Positions 7,767-16,181 of a DNA stretch of 28,762 bases are shown here, piece by piece. Below the pieces are notes generated by a model. The model did not search any database. It had not been told where the DNA came from and was given only the letters and a program-made list of their open reading frames with translations. The stretch spans positions 1 to 28,762 of the forward strand of contig CAJUAF010000029.1 in the NCBI GenBank assembly GCA_910584365.1, read 5' to 3'. Made by a program: the position numbers and the translations under genes. Source of the stretch: an uncultured Muribaculaceae bacterium. GTDB lineage: Bacteria > Bacteroidota > Bacteroidia > Bacteroidales > Muribaculaceae. Each line of letters starts with the position of its first letter. Within the stretch, counting starts at the first letter, position 1.

Positions 7767-7829
7767 TCTCGCAGAACCGCAGATTATTGCCTGGCGATCA
7801 TGTCCGCAATAATCTGCGGTTCTGCGAGA
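7767..7829. repeat. 24-bp perfect inverted repeat (long stem-loop)
   Basis: Positions 7767-7790 (TCTCGCAGAACCGC... ending ATTATTGC) are the exact reverse complement of 7806-7829 (GCAATAAT... ending CTGCGAGA), with a 15-base spacer at 7791-7805. The plus-strand side has no T-run after the stem and the minus-strand side is followed by A-rich sequence, so it is not a standard terminator. It could be a mobile-element remnant or a protein-binding palindrome. Confidence 0.85.
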
Positions 7830-7929
7830 GGGTGATGCAGACGGAAATGCAGCGGGAAATGTCGGGAACTTGAGGAGCGTTGCTTTGCGGGGGAAATTTG
7901 CCGGGGAAGAGAGGGGTGGAGTGGATTTG

Positions 7930-7961
7930 TTTGGCGGAACGGGCGGGAATTCGTAACTTTG
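7930..7961 (+). promoter_or_regulatory. Consensus Bacteroidetes promoter for the PEGA gene
   Basis: A -33 TTTG at 7930-7933 and a -7 TAACTTTG at 7954-7961 are separated by exactly 20 bases. The expected start of transcription is near 7968, about 26 bases before the start codon. A second TTTG at 7926-7929 overlaps the -33 region. Confidence 0.8.
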
Positions 7962-7993
7962 GAGGATAGAAACTGACATTATCCGAGAGCGTT

Positions 7994-9544
7994 ATGAGAA
8001 AAATACTGATGATATTGATGGTTGCGCTGGGGTGCATCGCGGCATCGGCGCAGGAGCTGACGGTGGAAAAGGTGTACCTCGACGCCGCCGACCTGTCGGG
8101 CCAGACGCGGATGCGCAAGGACCTTAACGGGGAGCCATGCGCCCTGGTGAAGGTCAGGCTGACGCTTCCGGGCGCGGTGTTCTCGGGTGATGTCGTCGGG
8201 GACGTCTTCAACAACGGCGGCGAATACTGGGTGTATGTCATCGACGGCACCAAGCATCTGCGGCTTAACCAGCAGCTTGTAAAGCCCCTGGCGCTATATT
8301 TCCCCGACTGGGACATAAACGGGGTGCAGGGGGGCGCGGTCTACGTCGTGGACCTCTCCACGCCGAAAGAGCTGTGGGGCGTCGCCGCGGGAGGAACCGC
8401 GCAGGTCCAGCCTACGCGCCAGGTGGAGAGCTTCCTGGTGCTGCACGTCACTCCGGCCAACGCCAAAGTCTTTATCGGCGGTCAGGAAAAGATGGTCAGC
8501 GGCGGCCATTGCTCCGTGTTGCTCAAAGCCGGGAATTACCCCGTAAGGGTCGAGGCCTCCGGGTATCAGCCCGAGGAGTTCCCCGTCACTATCGGCAACG
8601 AGAAGGTGGAGCGCACCGTCTCGCTCCGTTCCACGATGGCGACGCTGACGGTGCGTCCGGCCACTCCCGGAGCTGAAATCCTGCTGAACGGGAGTCCCGT
8701 AGGGACCGGTTCATGGACGGGTCAGGTGATGCCCGACTCCTATCTGGTACAGGTCCGCAAGGAGGGGTACCGACCCGCCGAGCGGCGCGTCACCCTGGCT
8801 ATGAACGCCACCGAAACCCTCGACATCCCGGCACTGGAAGCCATCACCGGCGATCTTACAGTCAGCTCCAACCCCATTGGCGCCACCATCGAGATGGACG
8901 GCCGCACCTACGGCACCACCCCTGACGTCCTCCGGTCCATCCCCGTCGGCTCCCACTCCCTCCGCCTCACCCTCTCCGGCTACCAGCCCGGCACGACCTC
9001 CGTCACCGTCAGCGAATCCACCACCGCCTCTGTGGACCTTACATTAGTTAAGAAGCCTGTTTACGGTCATACTGATGCCCGGCATCTTGACCTGGCAGCC
9101 GAGAGGAAGGGAAAATATGTTTACTTTACCGAAGCGGAATGGAACAATGTTCCGTCTTCTGAGAAATTCCGGTACGTCAAGAAAGGTGTTGTTATCAGCC
9201 AGCCGTCAATAACGGCGCCGTTTATCCTTGCGTTGGCGGATAATGGAAAGAATGTAACCTGGAATGAGGCAATGGCATCAGGGATTAATATGCCGACTAA
9301 ATTACAAGGAGAGGCTATCGTCAAGGATTACGATAGCGTTAAAAAGGCTTTAACGGCATTTGGGGGGACTTGGATTGGAGGTTTTTGGACGAAAGGAGCA
9401 AAAGATTCTTACTCCGCGTGGTACTTTTCTTTGCTTTACGGCATCGTCGGCAACTACAATAAGTCAAGTACCATCAGGGTTCGCGCAGTCGCCCCCGTGC
9501 CCGTTGCGTCGGCTTATAATACTTCTGGACTTTTGGCTCCCTGA
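7994..9544 (+). CDS. Secreted PEGA-repeat protein with C-terminal DUF1566/C-type-lectin-like domain
   Basis: A 516-residue exported protein. The signal peptide is MRKILMILMVALGCIAASAQ. A beta-rich N-terminal domain (about 21-140) follows, then three PEGA-type repeats. These are visible as HVTPANAKVFIGGQ...LKAGNYPVRVEASGY, VRPATPGAEILLNGSP...SYLVQVRKEGYRPAE and VSSNPIGATIEMDGRTYGTTP...GSHSLRLTLSGYQPG, ending near residue 352. PEGA domains are thought to bind surface polysaccharide or peptidoglycan. From about residue 355 the sequence changes to a domain of the DUF1566/Fibrobacter-paralogous type: ALADNGKNVTWNEAM, MPTKLQGE, then FWTKGAKDSYSAWYFSLLYG...RVRAV near the end. DNA composition becomes more AT-rich at the same place, so this domain may have been grafted on. 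The gene has its own promoter and terminator. Confidence 0.8.
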   Translation: MRKILMILMVALGCIAASAQELTVEKVYLDAADLSGQTRMRKDLNGEPCALVKVRLTLPGAVFSGDVVGDVFNNGGEYWVYVIDGTKHLRLNQQLVKPLALYFPDWDINGVQGGAVYVVDLSTPKELWGVAAGGTAQVQPTRQVESFLVLHVTPANAKVFIGGQEKMVSGGHCSVLLKAGNYPVRVEASGYQPEEFPVTIGNEKVERTVSLRSTMATLTVRPATPGAEILLNGSPVGTGSWTGQVMPDSYLVQVRKEGYRPAERRVTLAMNATETLDIPALEAITGDLTVSSNPIGATIEMDGRTYGTTPDVLRSIPVGSHSLRLTLSGYQPGTTSVTVSESTTASVDLTLVKKPVYGHTDARHLDLAAERKGKYVYFTEAEWNNVPSSEKFRYVKKGVVISQPSITAPFILALADNGKNVTWNEAMASGINMPTKLQGEAIVKDYDSVKKALTAFGGTWIGGFWTKGAKDSYSAWYFSLLYGIVGNYNKSSTIRVRAVAPVPVASAYNTSGLLAP

Positions 9545-9587
9545 ATCCCCGACGAAAGGAGGGGAAAGGGAGGAGGAAATTACAGCG

Positions 9588-9623
9588 CCCGCGCAAATCC
9601 CGAATTTCCGGGGATTGCGCGGG
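9588..9623 (+). terminator. Stem-loop after the PEGA gene, likely terminator
   Basis: CCCGCGCAA (9588-9596) pairs with TTGCGCGGG (9615-9623), and TCCC/GGGG extends the stem inward. It lies 44 bases after the stop codon and is followed by AGCGTTGTTTA. The T-run is short, so termination is likely but not certain. Confidence 0.55.
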
Positions 9624-9646
9624 AGCGTTGTTTAGGGGGGAGGAGA

Positions 9647-9702
9647 GGCGCCACGGGCGCCGAAAGTCCGCCTATGGGCGGACCACAAAACAGGCAGCGC
9701 GG
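9647..9702 (+). repeat. REP-like 56-bp repeat, copy 1
   Basis: The unit contains two internal palindromes, GGCGCCACGGGCGCC and GTCCGCCTATGGGCGGAC, and ends in CAGGCAGCGCGG. The reverse complement of 28574-28629 is identical at 52 of 56 positions; the differences are two AA-to-GG pairs. It sits between two convergent transcription units, in G/A-rich sequence. Confidence 0.85.
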
Positions 9703-9810
9703 GGAGGACTTCAACGGAGAGGACTTAAGGAGTGAGTTTCCGGGGAGCAGACGAGAGAGAATTTAAGGAAGGAGGGGAAGCAGACGGGGCGCCGGAAAGG
9801 GAGAGGGGAG

Positions 9811-9846
9811 AAAAACGGCAGCGCTTCCCGGGAGGGGAAGCGCTGC
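9811..9846 (-). terminator. Rho-independent terminator of the efflux operon
   Basis: GCAGCGCTTCCC (9818-9829) is the reverse complement of GGGAAGCGCTGC (9835-9846), with a 5-base loop. On the minus strand the stem is followed by CGTTTTTC (A5 at 9811-9815). It lies 23 bases beyond the stop codon of the outer-membrane channel gene. Confidence 0.82.
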
Positions 9847-9869
9847 GCGGTATGGGGGAGGGGGCGGGA

Positions 9870-11258
9870 TCAGCGACCGCCGCCGAGGGCCTGGTAGAGG
9901 CTGATGAGGGTCTGGTCGCGCTCAAGCTCGGTGGAGAGGGCGCCAAGCTGGGCTGAGAGGAGGGAGGACTGGGCGTTGAGGACTTCCAGGTAGGTTGTCT
10001 TGCCGTCGTAGGCCAGCAGGAGGTTGGTCATCTCGACGGCCTGGGTGAGGCTCTTGGTCTGGAGTTCGAGAAGTTCCTGCTTGCGGTTGAGGTTGGAGTA
10101 GGCCGTCAGGTAGTCGTTGACTTCGGCGGAGGCGTTGAGGAGGGCGTACTTGAAGTTGTTGAGCGCCTGTTCCTGCTGTGCCTTTGTGCCCTTGAGGTTG
10201 GCGATGTTGGCGCCGCGCGAGAAGAGGGGCACTGTCAGCTGTCCGGCGAGCTGGATGAACCATTTTCCGGGGTTGGTGATGAGGCCTCCGACCAGGTTGG
10301 TGAATCCGCCGTTGGAGGAGATTGTCAGCGAGGGATAGAAGGCGGCGCGGGCGGAGTTGGTGGCGTAGTATGCGGCGGCCAGCTGCTGCTCGGCGACGCG
10401 TACATCGGGACGCATGGCAAGCTCACGCATGGGGATGCCGTCGCGGAGTACCTGGGGGTTACCCAGGCGGGCGTCGGGCGATACGGCCCATTCCTGAGGC
10501 TGGACGTTGAGCAGGAGCGACATGGAGTTGTAAGCCTTGTCGAGGCCGGTCTCCAGGTCGGTGATCTGAGCCAGGATCTGATAGTACTGGGCTTCGCTCT
10601 GAACAACGGCGGCCTCGGTTACGCGGCCTGCTTCCTTGAAGTCGCGCATGGTCTGGACTGACTGCTTCCAGAGTTCGGCGGTCTCGCGGGAGAGATTGAG
10701 CTGGGCCTTGAGGACGGCGATGGTGTAGTAGCAGGAGGCCACTCCGCCGATGATCTGGGAGCGGACGGCCTGCTGATAGTCCTCCTGGAGGGTGAGGGCG
10801 GCTTCGGCGGCGCGTTTGCGGTTGAGGGTCTTGGCGAAGACGTCCACCTCCCATGAGATTGCCATCGGGAGCTGGTAGCTCCAGGTCATCTCGGAGCCGG
10901 GAATCTTGTATTTCGAGCCGGAGCCGTTGAGGTTCAGGGCCACGGCGGGAAGATAGCTCAGGCGGGCGCCGAGGACGTTGGCGCGGGCCACCTCCACGTT
11001 GAGACGGGCGTTTTCGAGGTTGACATTGTTTTCAAGGGCGCGGCTGATGAGGTCGGCCAGGACGGGGTCGGTGAAGACCTGCTGCCAGGTGAGGTTTCCG
11101 AAGGCGGCCGAGTCGGGGGCCGTCTTCAGAACCTCGGAATATTCTTTTGTCACGGAGTCGTCCTGAGGCATCTCGAACTTCTTGTAGATGTGGCAGGAGG
11201 AGAGACCGGCCACTGCCACACCTACGCCGACGGCTACGATGATATTTCTGAGTTTCAT
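9870..11258 (-). CDS. RND efflux outer-membrane factor lipoprotein (TolC/OprM/NodT family)
   Basis: This is the outer-membrane channel of a tripartite pump, 462 residues, lengths normal for OprM-type factors. The start chosen is MKLRNIIVAVGVG, because it begins a lipoprotein signal peptide with the lipobox LSSC (Cys22); the frame is open upstream to 11327 but that part runs back over the pump gene. Two OEP repeats are visible, each with long coiled-coil helices (NLENARLNVEVARANVLGARLSYLPAV, and MRPDVRVAEQQLAAAYYATNSARAAFYPSLTI). The first repeat follows DPVLADLISRALENN. The C-terminus contains YLEVLNAQSSLLSAQLGALSTELERDQTLISLYQALGGG. It is the last gene of the operon, 34 bases after the pump gene, and has a terminator behind it. 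Confidence 0.9.
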   Translation of the reverse strand: MKLRNIIVAVGVGVAVAGLSSCHIYKKFEMPQDDSVTKEYSEVLKTAPDSAAFGNLTWQQVFTDPVLADLISRALENNVNLENARLNVEVARANVLGARLSYLPAVALNLNGSGSKYKIPGSEMTWSYQLPMAISWEVDVFAKTLNRKRAAEAALTLQEDYQQAVRSQIIGGVASCYYTIAVLKAQLNLSRETAELWKQSVQTMRDFKEAGRVTEAAVVQSEAQYYQILAQITDLETGLDKAYNSMSLLLNVQPQEWAVSPDARLGNPQVLRDGIPMRELAMRPDVRVAEQQLAAAYYATNSARAAFYPSLTISSNGGFTNLVGGLITNPGKWFIQLAGQLTVPLFSRGANIANLKGTKAQQEQALNNFKYALLNASAEVNDYLTAYSNLNRKQELLELQTKSLTQAVEMTNLLLAYDGKTTYLEVLNAQSSLLSAQLGALSTELERDQTLISLYQALGGGR

Positions 11259-11292
11259 TCTTTTAAGTTTTACGGGGCAGATGGCCCGGGAT

Positions 11293-14200
11293 TTATCTTG
11301 CATACTGCTCGATTTCGCTTTCGACACCGGCGTTGTTGGTGTCGCGCCACTTCATCGGGGAAATCTTCTCCTGGATCAGCTGGAAGATCACGAAGAGGGC
11401 GGGGACGAAGAAAATCTGGAGAATCATACCGATAAGCATACCGCCGATGGAGCCTACGCCGAGGGCGCGGTTACCGTTGGCGCCTACGCCGGAGGCGAAC
11501 ATCATCGGCAGCAGACCGATGATCAGGGCCAGCGACGTCATGAGGATAGGACGCAGACGGGCTGCGGCACCCTGGATGGCGGCGTTGATTACGGACATAC
11601 CGGTGCGGCGGCGCTCAAGGGCGAACTCTACGATAAGGATGGCGTTCTTGGCCAGCAGACCGATAAGCATGATCAGCGAAATCTGCAGGTAGATATTGTT
11701 GGAGATGTCGAAGATCTTGGCGAAGATGAAAGAGCCCATCAGACCGAACGGAATCGAGAGGATAACCGCCCAGGGGATAATGTAGCTCTCATACTGGGCC
11801 GACAGAAGCAGGTAGACGAACAGCAGACAGAGGCCGAAGATAAGGGCCGTGGCGTTCGACGAGGAGCTTCCGCCTTCCTCGCGGGTCATACCGGCGTATT
11901 CGAAGCCGAATCCGGTAGGGAGGGTCTCGGCGGCCACGCGCTCCACGGCTGCCAGGGCCTGGCCGGAAGAGTAACCCTCGGCGGGGTTACCGGTGACGGC
12001 GATGGCGGTGAACAGGTTGAAGCGGTTCAGGAGGTCGGGACCGTAGACCTTCTCCAGGGTGACGAAGTTCTCCAGCGAGGCCATGTTTCCGTTGGCCGAG
12101 CGCACCTTGATGTTCTTCAGGGATTCCATCGAGACGCGCGCCTCGGGGGGAGCCTGCATCATCACTCGGTAGATCTTACCGAAACGGTTGAAGTTGGAGA
12201 CATACATCGAGCCGAAGTATCCCTGCATTGTCGAGAGGATTGTCGAGGTCGACAGGCCGGCCTGCTGGGCCTTGGCGGCGTCGATGTCGATCTTGTACTG
12301 GGGGAAGGTGGGGTTGAAGGTGGTGTAGGCCATCTGGATTTCGGGCTGGGCGTTGAGCTGGGCCAGGAAGTTCTGCACGATGGCGAAGAAGTTGTTGATG
12401 TCGCCGCCGGTCTTGTCCTGCATCTTAAGCTCGAAACCGTTGGTCACCGAGTAACCGGTGATCATAGGGGGCGCGAAGGCGATGACGCGGCCGTCTGTGA
12501 TGAGCTTAGAGGTCATTCCGTAGACCATTCCGATGATGGCGTCGACGCTCTCGGTCTTCTTGTCGCGCTTGGACCAGTCCTTGAGCTTGACGATGAAGGT
12601 ACCGTATGTCGGACCTGCGCCGGCGATGAACGAGTAGCCGTCGATCATCTGTCGGTATTCCACGGCGGGAATCTGCGAGAGGATGCCGTCTACTTTGTGC
12701 ATCACTTCGAGGGTGCGTTCCTGGGATGTGCCCGGGGGCATATCGATCATGACGAAGAACGTACCGGTGTCTTCATTGGGCACCAGGGCGGAGGGGGTGG
12801 AGCGCATCAGCAGAACCAGCAGCACTACCGACACTACCACCGATACAAACGACGTAATCTTATGTCCGATGAAGAACTTCACCACCTTGCGGTAACCCGA
12901 GAGAGTCTTTTCATAGAGCGCCTCGAATGCGTTCTTGAAAGTCTGGGTGAAGAGGCCCCATACGGTAAGTATGGCGCAGATTACGGCGATTACGCTCTTG
13001 AAGATGTTCTCGAAGTCGAACCATCCGAGAACCATGAAAGTAATGGTGGCGACAAGGAGGGCCAGCGTAATCAGCGGGAGGAACTTCACTTTCGCTCCGG
13101 AGGCTTTTGCCTTCATGGTCTCTCCGGCGGCGGAGTAGGCTTCGGCCATACGCTCCTTCAGGGGCGCGTGGGAGCCGTCTGCCTTGTGGGGCTTCAGGAA
13201 GAGGGCGCAGAGTGCGGGGGAGAGGGTAAGGGCGTTCAGAGCCGAGAAACCGATGGCGATAGCCATTGTCAGACCGAACTGCTGGTAGAAGATACCGGCG
13301 GTGCCGGGCATGAAGGACACGGGGATGAACACCAGCATCATTACCAGGGTGATGGAGATGATGGCGGTGCCGATTTCGTTCATGGCGTCGATGGCGGCCT
13401 TGCGGGAACTCTGGTAGCCCGCGTCAAGCTTGGCATGGACCGCCTCGACCACCACGATGGCGTCGTCGACCACAATGGCGATCGCAAGCACGAGGGCCGA
13501 GAGGGTGATGAGGTTCAGCGAGAAGCCGATAAGTTTCAGCACGAAGAACGTACCCACCAGGGCCACGGGGATGGCGATGGCCGGGATGAGCGTCGAGCGT
13601 ATATCGCCCAGGAACACGTAAACCACGAAGAACACAAGGATGAACGCCTCGATGAGGGTGTGGATTACCTTCGAGATGGAGGCGTAGAGGAAGTCGTTGT
13701 TGTTCATCGGGATAGCGAAGTGCAGTCCCTCGGGAAGATCTTTTGTCAGGTTGTCGACCTGGGCCAGACAGTCGTTGATGATCTCCGTAGCGTTGGAGCC
13801 GGCGGTCTGGAACACGATGGCCATGGTGCCGGGATAGCCGTTGAGGGAGGAGGAGTAGTCATAGGTGACCTTGCCGAGTTCGACGTCGGCAACATCTTTC
13901 AGACGCAGCACGGTACCGTCGGAATTGGCACGGACGACGATGTTCTCGAATTCCTCGGGGGTCTCGTAGCGCCCGCGGTATTTGAGGGTGTACTGGAACG
14001 ACTGGTTACCCTGCGCGCCGAAGGAACCGGGGGCGGCCTCGACGTTCTGGTCCTTGAGGGCTGCCGCGATGTCGTTGGGGGTAAGGCCGTACTGGGCCAT
14101 CACCTCAGGCTTGATCCAGATACGCATGGAGTAATCACCGCCGAACGACATTACGTCGCCTACACCCTTTACACGCTGGAGTACGGGGATTACGTTGATT

Positions 14201-14679
14201 TTCATGTAGTTGTCGAGGAACTCGCCGTCGTAGACCTCGCTGGTGCTGTAAAGAGCCACGCCCACGAGCATCGAGGACTGGCGCTTCTGGGTCAGCACAC
14301 CGACCTGGGTTACTTCGGCGGGAAGGAGGTTCTGGGCCTTTGCGACGCGGTTCTGGACATCGACGGCGGCCATGTCAGGGTCGAATCCCTGCTCGAAATG
14401 GACGTTGATGGTGGCCGAGCCGGTGTTTGTGGCGGTCGATTCGATATAGGTCATGCCTTCGGCGCCGTTGATCGCCTCCTCGAGGGGTGCGATTACGGAG
14501 TTCAGCACGGCCTGGGCGTTGGCGCCGCTATAGGTGGTACTCACCGAAATAGTAGGAGGCGCGATGTCGGGGTACTGCGTAATAGGCAGCGACGACAGAC
14601 CGATTAAACCGAGCAGTACGATGAAGATAGAAATCACCGTCGAAAGCACCGGCCGGTTAATAAAGGTGTCGAGCTTCAT
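11293..14679 (-). CDS. RND multidrug efflux inner-membrane transporter (HAE1/AcrB family)
   Basis: This is the proton-driven inner-membrane pump, 1128 residues. N-terminal MKLDTFINRPVLSTVISIFIVLLG and LPITQYPDIAPPTISVSTTYSGA are standard. VQNRV lies at 108-112. The TM4 aspartate pair is Asp405-Asp406 (AIAIVVDDAIVVVEAVHAK), matching Asp407/408 of AcrB. GFSALNALTLSPALCALFLKP and, in the second half, GLLAKNAILIVEFA and RPILMTSLALIIGLLPMM are present. It is about 80 residues longer than AcrB. The excess lies between LFLKPHKA (about 500) and FKNAFEALYEKTLSGY (about 581) and contains two hydrophobic stretches (533-552 and 561-580). The gene lies between the adaptor (70 bases upstream) and the outer-membrane channel, so this is one complete tripartite operon. 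Substrates cannot be read from sequence. Confidence 0.93.
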   Translation of the reverse strand: MKLDTFINRPVLSTVISIFIVLLGLIGLSSLPITQYPDIAPPTISVSTTYSGANAQAVLNSVIAPLEEAINGAEGMTYIESTATNTGSATINVHFEQGFDPDMAAVDVQNRVAKAQNLLPAEVTQVGVLTQKRQSSMLVGVALYSTSEVYDGEFLDNYMKINVIPVLQRVKGVGDVMSFGGDYSMRIWIKPEVMAQYGLTPNDIAAALKDQNVEAAPGSFGAQGNQSFQYTLKYRGRYETPEEFENIVVRANSDGTVLRLKDVADVELGKVTYDYSSSLNGYPGTMAIVFQTAGSNATEIINDCLAQVDNLTKDLPEGLHFAIPMNNNDFLYASISKVIHTLIEAFILVFFVVYVFLGDIRSTLIPAIAIPVALVGTFFVLKLIGFSLNLITLSALVLAIAIVVDDAIVVVEAVHAKLDAGYQSSRKAAIDAMNEIGTAIISITLVMMLVFIPVSFMPGTAGIFYQQFGLTMAIAIGFSALNALTLSPALCALFLKPHKADGSHAPLKERMAEAYSAAGETMKAKASGAKVKFLPLITLALLVATITFMVLGWFDFENIFKSVIAVICAILTVWGLFTQTFKNAFEALYEKTLSGYRKVVKFFIGHKITSFVSVVVSVVLLVLLMRSTPSALVPNEDTGTFFVMIDMPPGTSQERTLEVMHKVDGILSQIPAVEYRQMIDGYSFIAGAGPTYGTFIVKLKDWSKRDKKTESVDAIIGMVYGMTSKLITDGRVIAFAPPMITGYSVTNGFELKMQDKTGGDINNFFAIVQNFLAQLNAQPEIQMAYTTFNPTFPQYKIDIDAAKAQQAGLSTSTILSTMQGYFGSMYVSNFNRFGKIYRVMMQAPPEARVSMESLKNIKVRSANGNMASLENFVTLEKVYGPDLLNRFNLFTAIAVTGNPAEGYSSGQALAAVERVAAETLPTGFGFEYAGMTREEGGSSSSNATALIFGLCLLFVYLLLSAQYESYIIPWAVILSIPFGLMGSFIFAKIFDISNNIYLQISLIMLIGLLAKNAILIVEFALERRRTGMSVINAAIQGAAARLRPILMTSLALIIGLLPMMFASGVGANGNRALGVGSIGGMLIGMILQIFFVPALFVIFQLIQEKISPMKWRDTNNAGVESEIEQYAR

Positions 14680-14749
14680 TTCTGATATTGTAAACTTGAG
14701 TTGACTGAATAATATGAATTAAAGAGAGAGGCATCCGCCGCGGGTCGGT

Positions 14750-15952
14750 TTATTTTGCGGCGGGAGCGCCCTGGGGCTGCTGCTGGGCGGCGCGCTGGGC
14801 AGCGTCGACGGGCTTGATGACCATGTCGGGGCGCACTTTGGAGCCTACGCCTTCGACAACCACGCGCTGGCCGGGCTCGAGTCCGGAGGTGACCACGTAG
14901 TTCTGGCCGTCGTCAAGCGGGGAGACGGTGATGGGGGTGGAGACGGTCTTGTTGGAGTCGTTCAGCACGTAAACGAAGCGGCGGTCCTGAACCTCGAAGG
15001 TGGCGCGCTGGGGAATGAGGATCACGTTCTCGGCATGATTGGGAACGAGAATCTGGCCTGTGGAACCGGAGCGGAGTACGCCTTCGGGATTGTCGAAGCG
15101 GGCGCGAACGCTGGTGGCGCCGGTCGACTGATCGATAACGCCGGAGATCGTGGCGATTTTACCTGTGAGGGGATATACGGAGCCGTCGGCAAGGCGCAAC
15201 TGCACGTCAGGCATGGCGTTCTTGGCCGCGTTCAGCGACTTGTCTCCCTGGGTCATTTCCAGGATGTCCTTTTCCGTCAGGGAGAAGTAGGCGTAGACCT
15301 CGGAGTTGTCGCTGACGGTGGTCAGCGGGGCTACCATCGAAGGGGATGCCAGGGTTCCCTCGCGGTTAGGGATGGACCCTACATAGCCCGATACGGGAGC
15401 GGTCACTACGGTGTAGCTCAGGTTCTTGCGGGCGGAGGTAAGAGCGGCCTGGGCGGTGGCCAGCTGGCTCTTGGCGGTGGCCAGCTGGTTCAGGGCCAGC
15501 TGATATTCATAATCGGAGATGATGTTTTTGTCAAAGAGGAGCTTCTTGTTGTCGGCGGTCAGCTTGGCGGAGTTGACGGAGGTCTGGGCGGAGTTTACCT
15601 GCGCCTGGGCCTGCTCTACCGCAGCCTGATAGGTTACCTGATCGAGGGTGAAAAGCGTCTGTCCCTTGTTGACGAACTGTCCTTCGTCGACATGGACCTT
15701 AGTTACGAAGCCTGATACCAGGGGGCGGACATCGACATCGACCTTACCCTTGATGGTTGCGGCATAGGAGTGGGAGAGATCTGAGGTGCCGGGTTCGACC
15801 GTAACAACGGCAAGTTCGGGAGTTTGATTCTGCATTGCTGCCATCTGGGCTGCCTGGTCCCCCTTGCCGGAGCAGGAGGCCAGCCCCAGGAGGGCTGCTG
15901 AAACGCCGGTCAGTGAAAGAACGCGGCATACATTGCTGGTCATTTTTCTCAT
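14750..15952 (-). CDS. RND efflux periplasmic adaptor lipoprotein (HlyD/AcrA family)
   Basis: A 400-residue membrane-fusion protein linking the RND pump to the outer-membrane channel. It has a lipoprotein signal peptide with lipobox LASC (Cys27). The first half of the split lipoyl domain is VDVDVRPLVSGFVTKVHVDEGQFVNKGQTLFTLD. It is followed by an alpha-hairpin with repeated AQ..VNSAQTSVNSAK and LATAKSQLATAQAALTSARKNL, then the second lipoyl half TVVTAPVSGYVGSIPNREGTLAS. The beta-barrel and membrane-proximal domains end in GLEPGQRVVVEGVGSKVRPDMVIKP. The tail is Gln/Ala-rich. The start is ATG 15952; ATG 15943 (MTSNV) is an alternative. It is the first gene of the operon. No regulator gene lies next to it in the window. 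Confidence 0.92.
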   Translation of the reverse strand: MRKMTSNVCRVLSLTGVSAALLGLASCSGKGDQAAQMAAMQNQTPELAVVTVEPGTSDLSHSYAATIKGKVDVDVRPLVSGFVTKVHVDEGQFVNKGQTLFTLDQVTYQAAVEQAQAQVNSAQTSVNSAKLTADNKKLLFDKNIISDYEYQLALNQLATAKSQLATAQAALTSARKNLSYTVVTAPVSGYVGSIPNREGTLASPSMVAPLTTVSDNSEVYAYFSLTEKDILEMTQGDKSLNAAKNAMPDVQLRLADGSVYPLTGKIATISGVIDQSTGATSVRARFDNPEGVLRSGSTGQILVPNHAENVILIPQRATFEVQDRRFVYVLNDSNKTVSTPITVSPLDDGQNYVVTSGLEPGQRVVVEGVGSKVRPDMVIKPVDAAQRAAQQQPQGAPAAK

Positions 15953-16066
15953 CGGTTAATTTATGATGTACTGTTATAAGGCTAATTAATTGAAAACCAA
16001 ACGTTTGAATAGTTCTTACAGAGTGGTGTAACCTATTGGTTGAAACGCGGTTATGCAAAAACAGTG

Positions 16067-16074
16067 CAAAAGTA
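16067..16074 (-). promoter_or_regulatory. Possible -7 element for the efflux operon
   Basis: On the minus strand the sequence reads TACTTTTG, an exact TAnnTTTG match, about 115 bases upstream of the adaptor gene. ATTG occurs 16 bases further upstream, which is too close for the usual -33 spacing. The surrounding 15953-16181 region is AT-rich and holds no gene. Confidence 0.4.
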
Positions 16075-16181
16075 CTCAATTTCTGAGTCTCAATCTATGA
16101 TAAATATCATATAATTAGCGTTTTTAACGTTATTTAATCCAATACCAGCGATTTAGGATGAACAGCCCGGTCCGGGAGGCA

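Larger units (their letters stand above)
7693..7993. other. Intergenic region between the KilA-N and PEGA genes
   Basis: About 300 bases without a credible gene. It holds a cluster of palindromes at 7716-7752 (two CCATGG sites around GGGGATATTCCCC), a 24-bp perfect inverted repeat at 7767-7829, and the promoter of the PEGA gene at 7930-7961. I see no conserved protein in any frame. Confidence 0.7.

Noticed and set aside
9383..9490. Active diversity-generating retroelement
   Set aside because: Only a target-like C-terminus is present; there is no reverse transcriptase, accessory gene or template repeat in the window.
11188..14607. An uninterrupted 1139-codon plus-strand reading frame opposite the RND pump gene
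   Set aside because: Its product is a His/Asp/Gly/Val-rich sequence without domains. It mirrors the codon bias of the pump gene, whose own frame carries all AcrB motifs.
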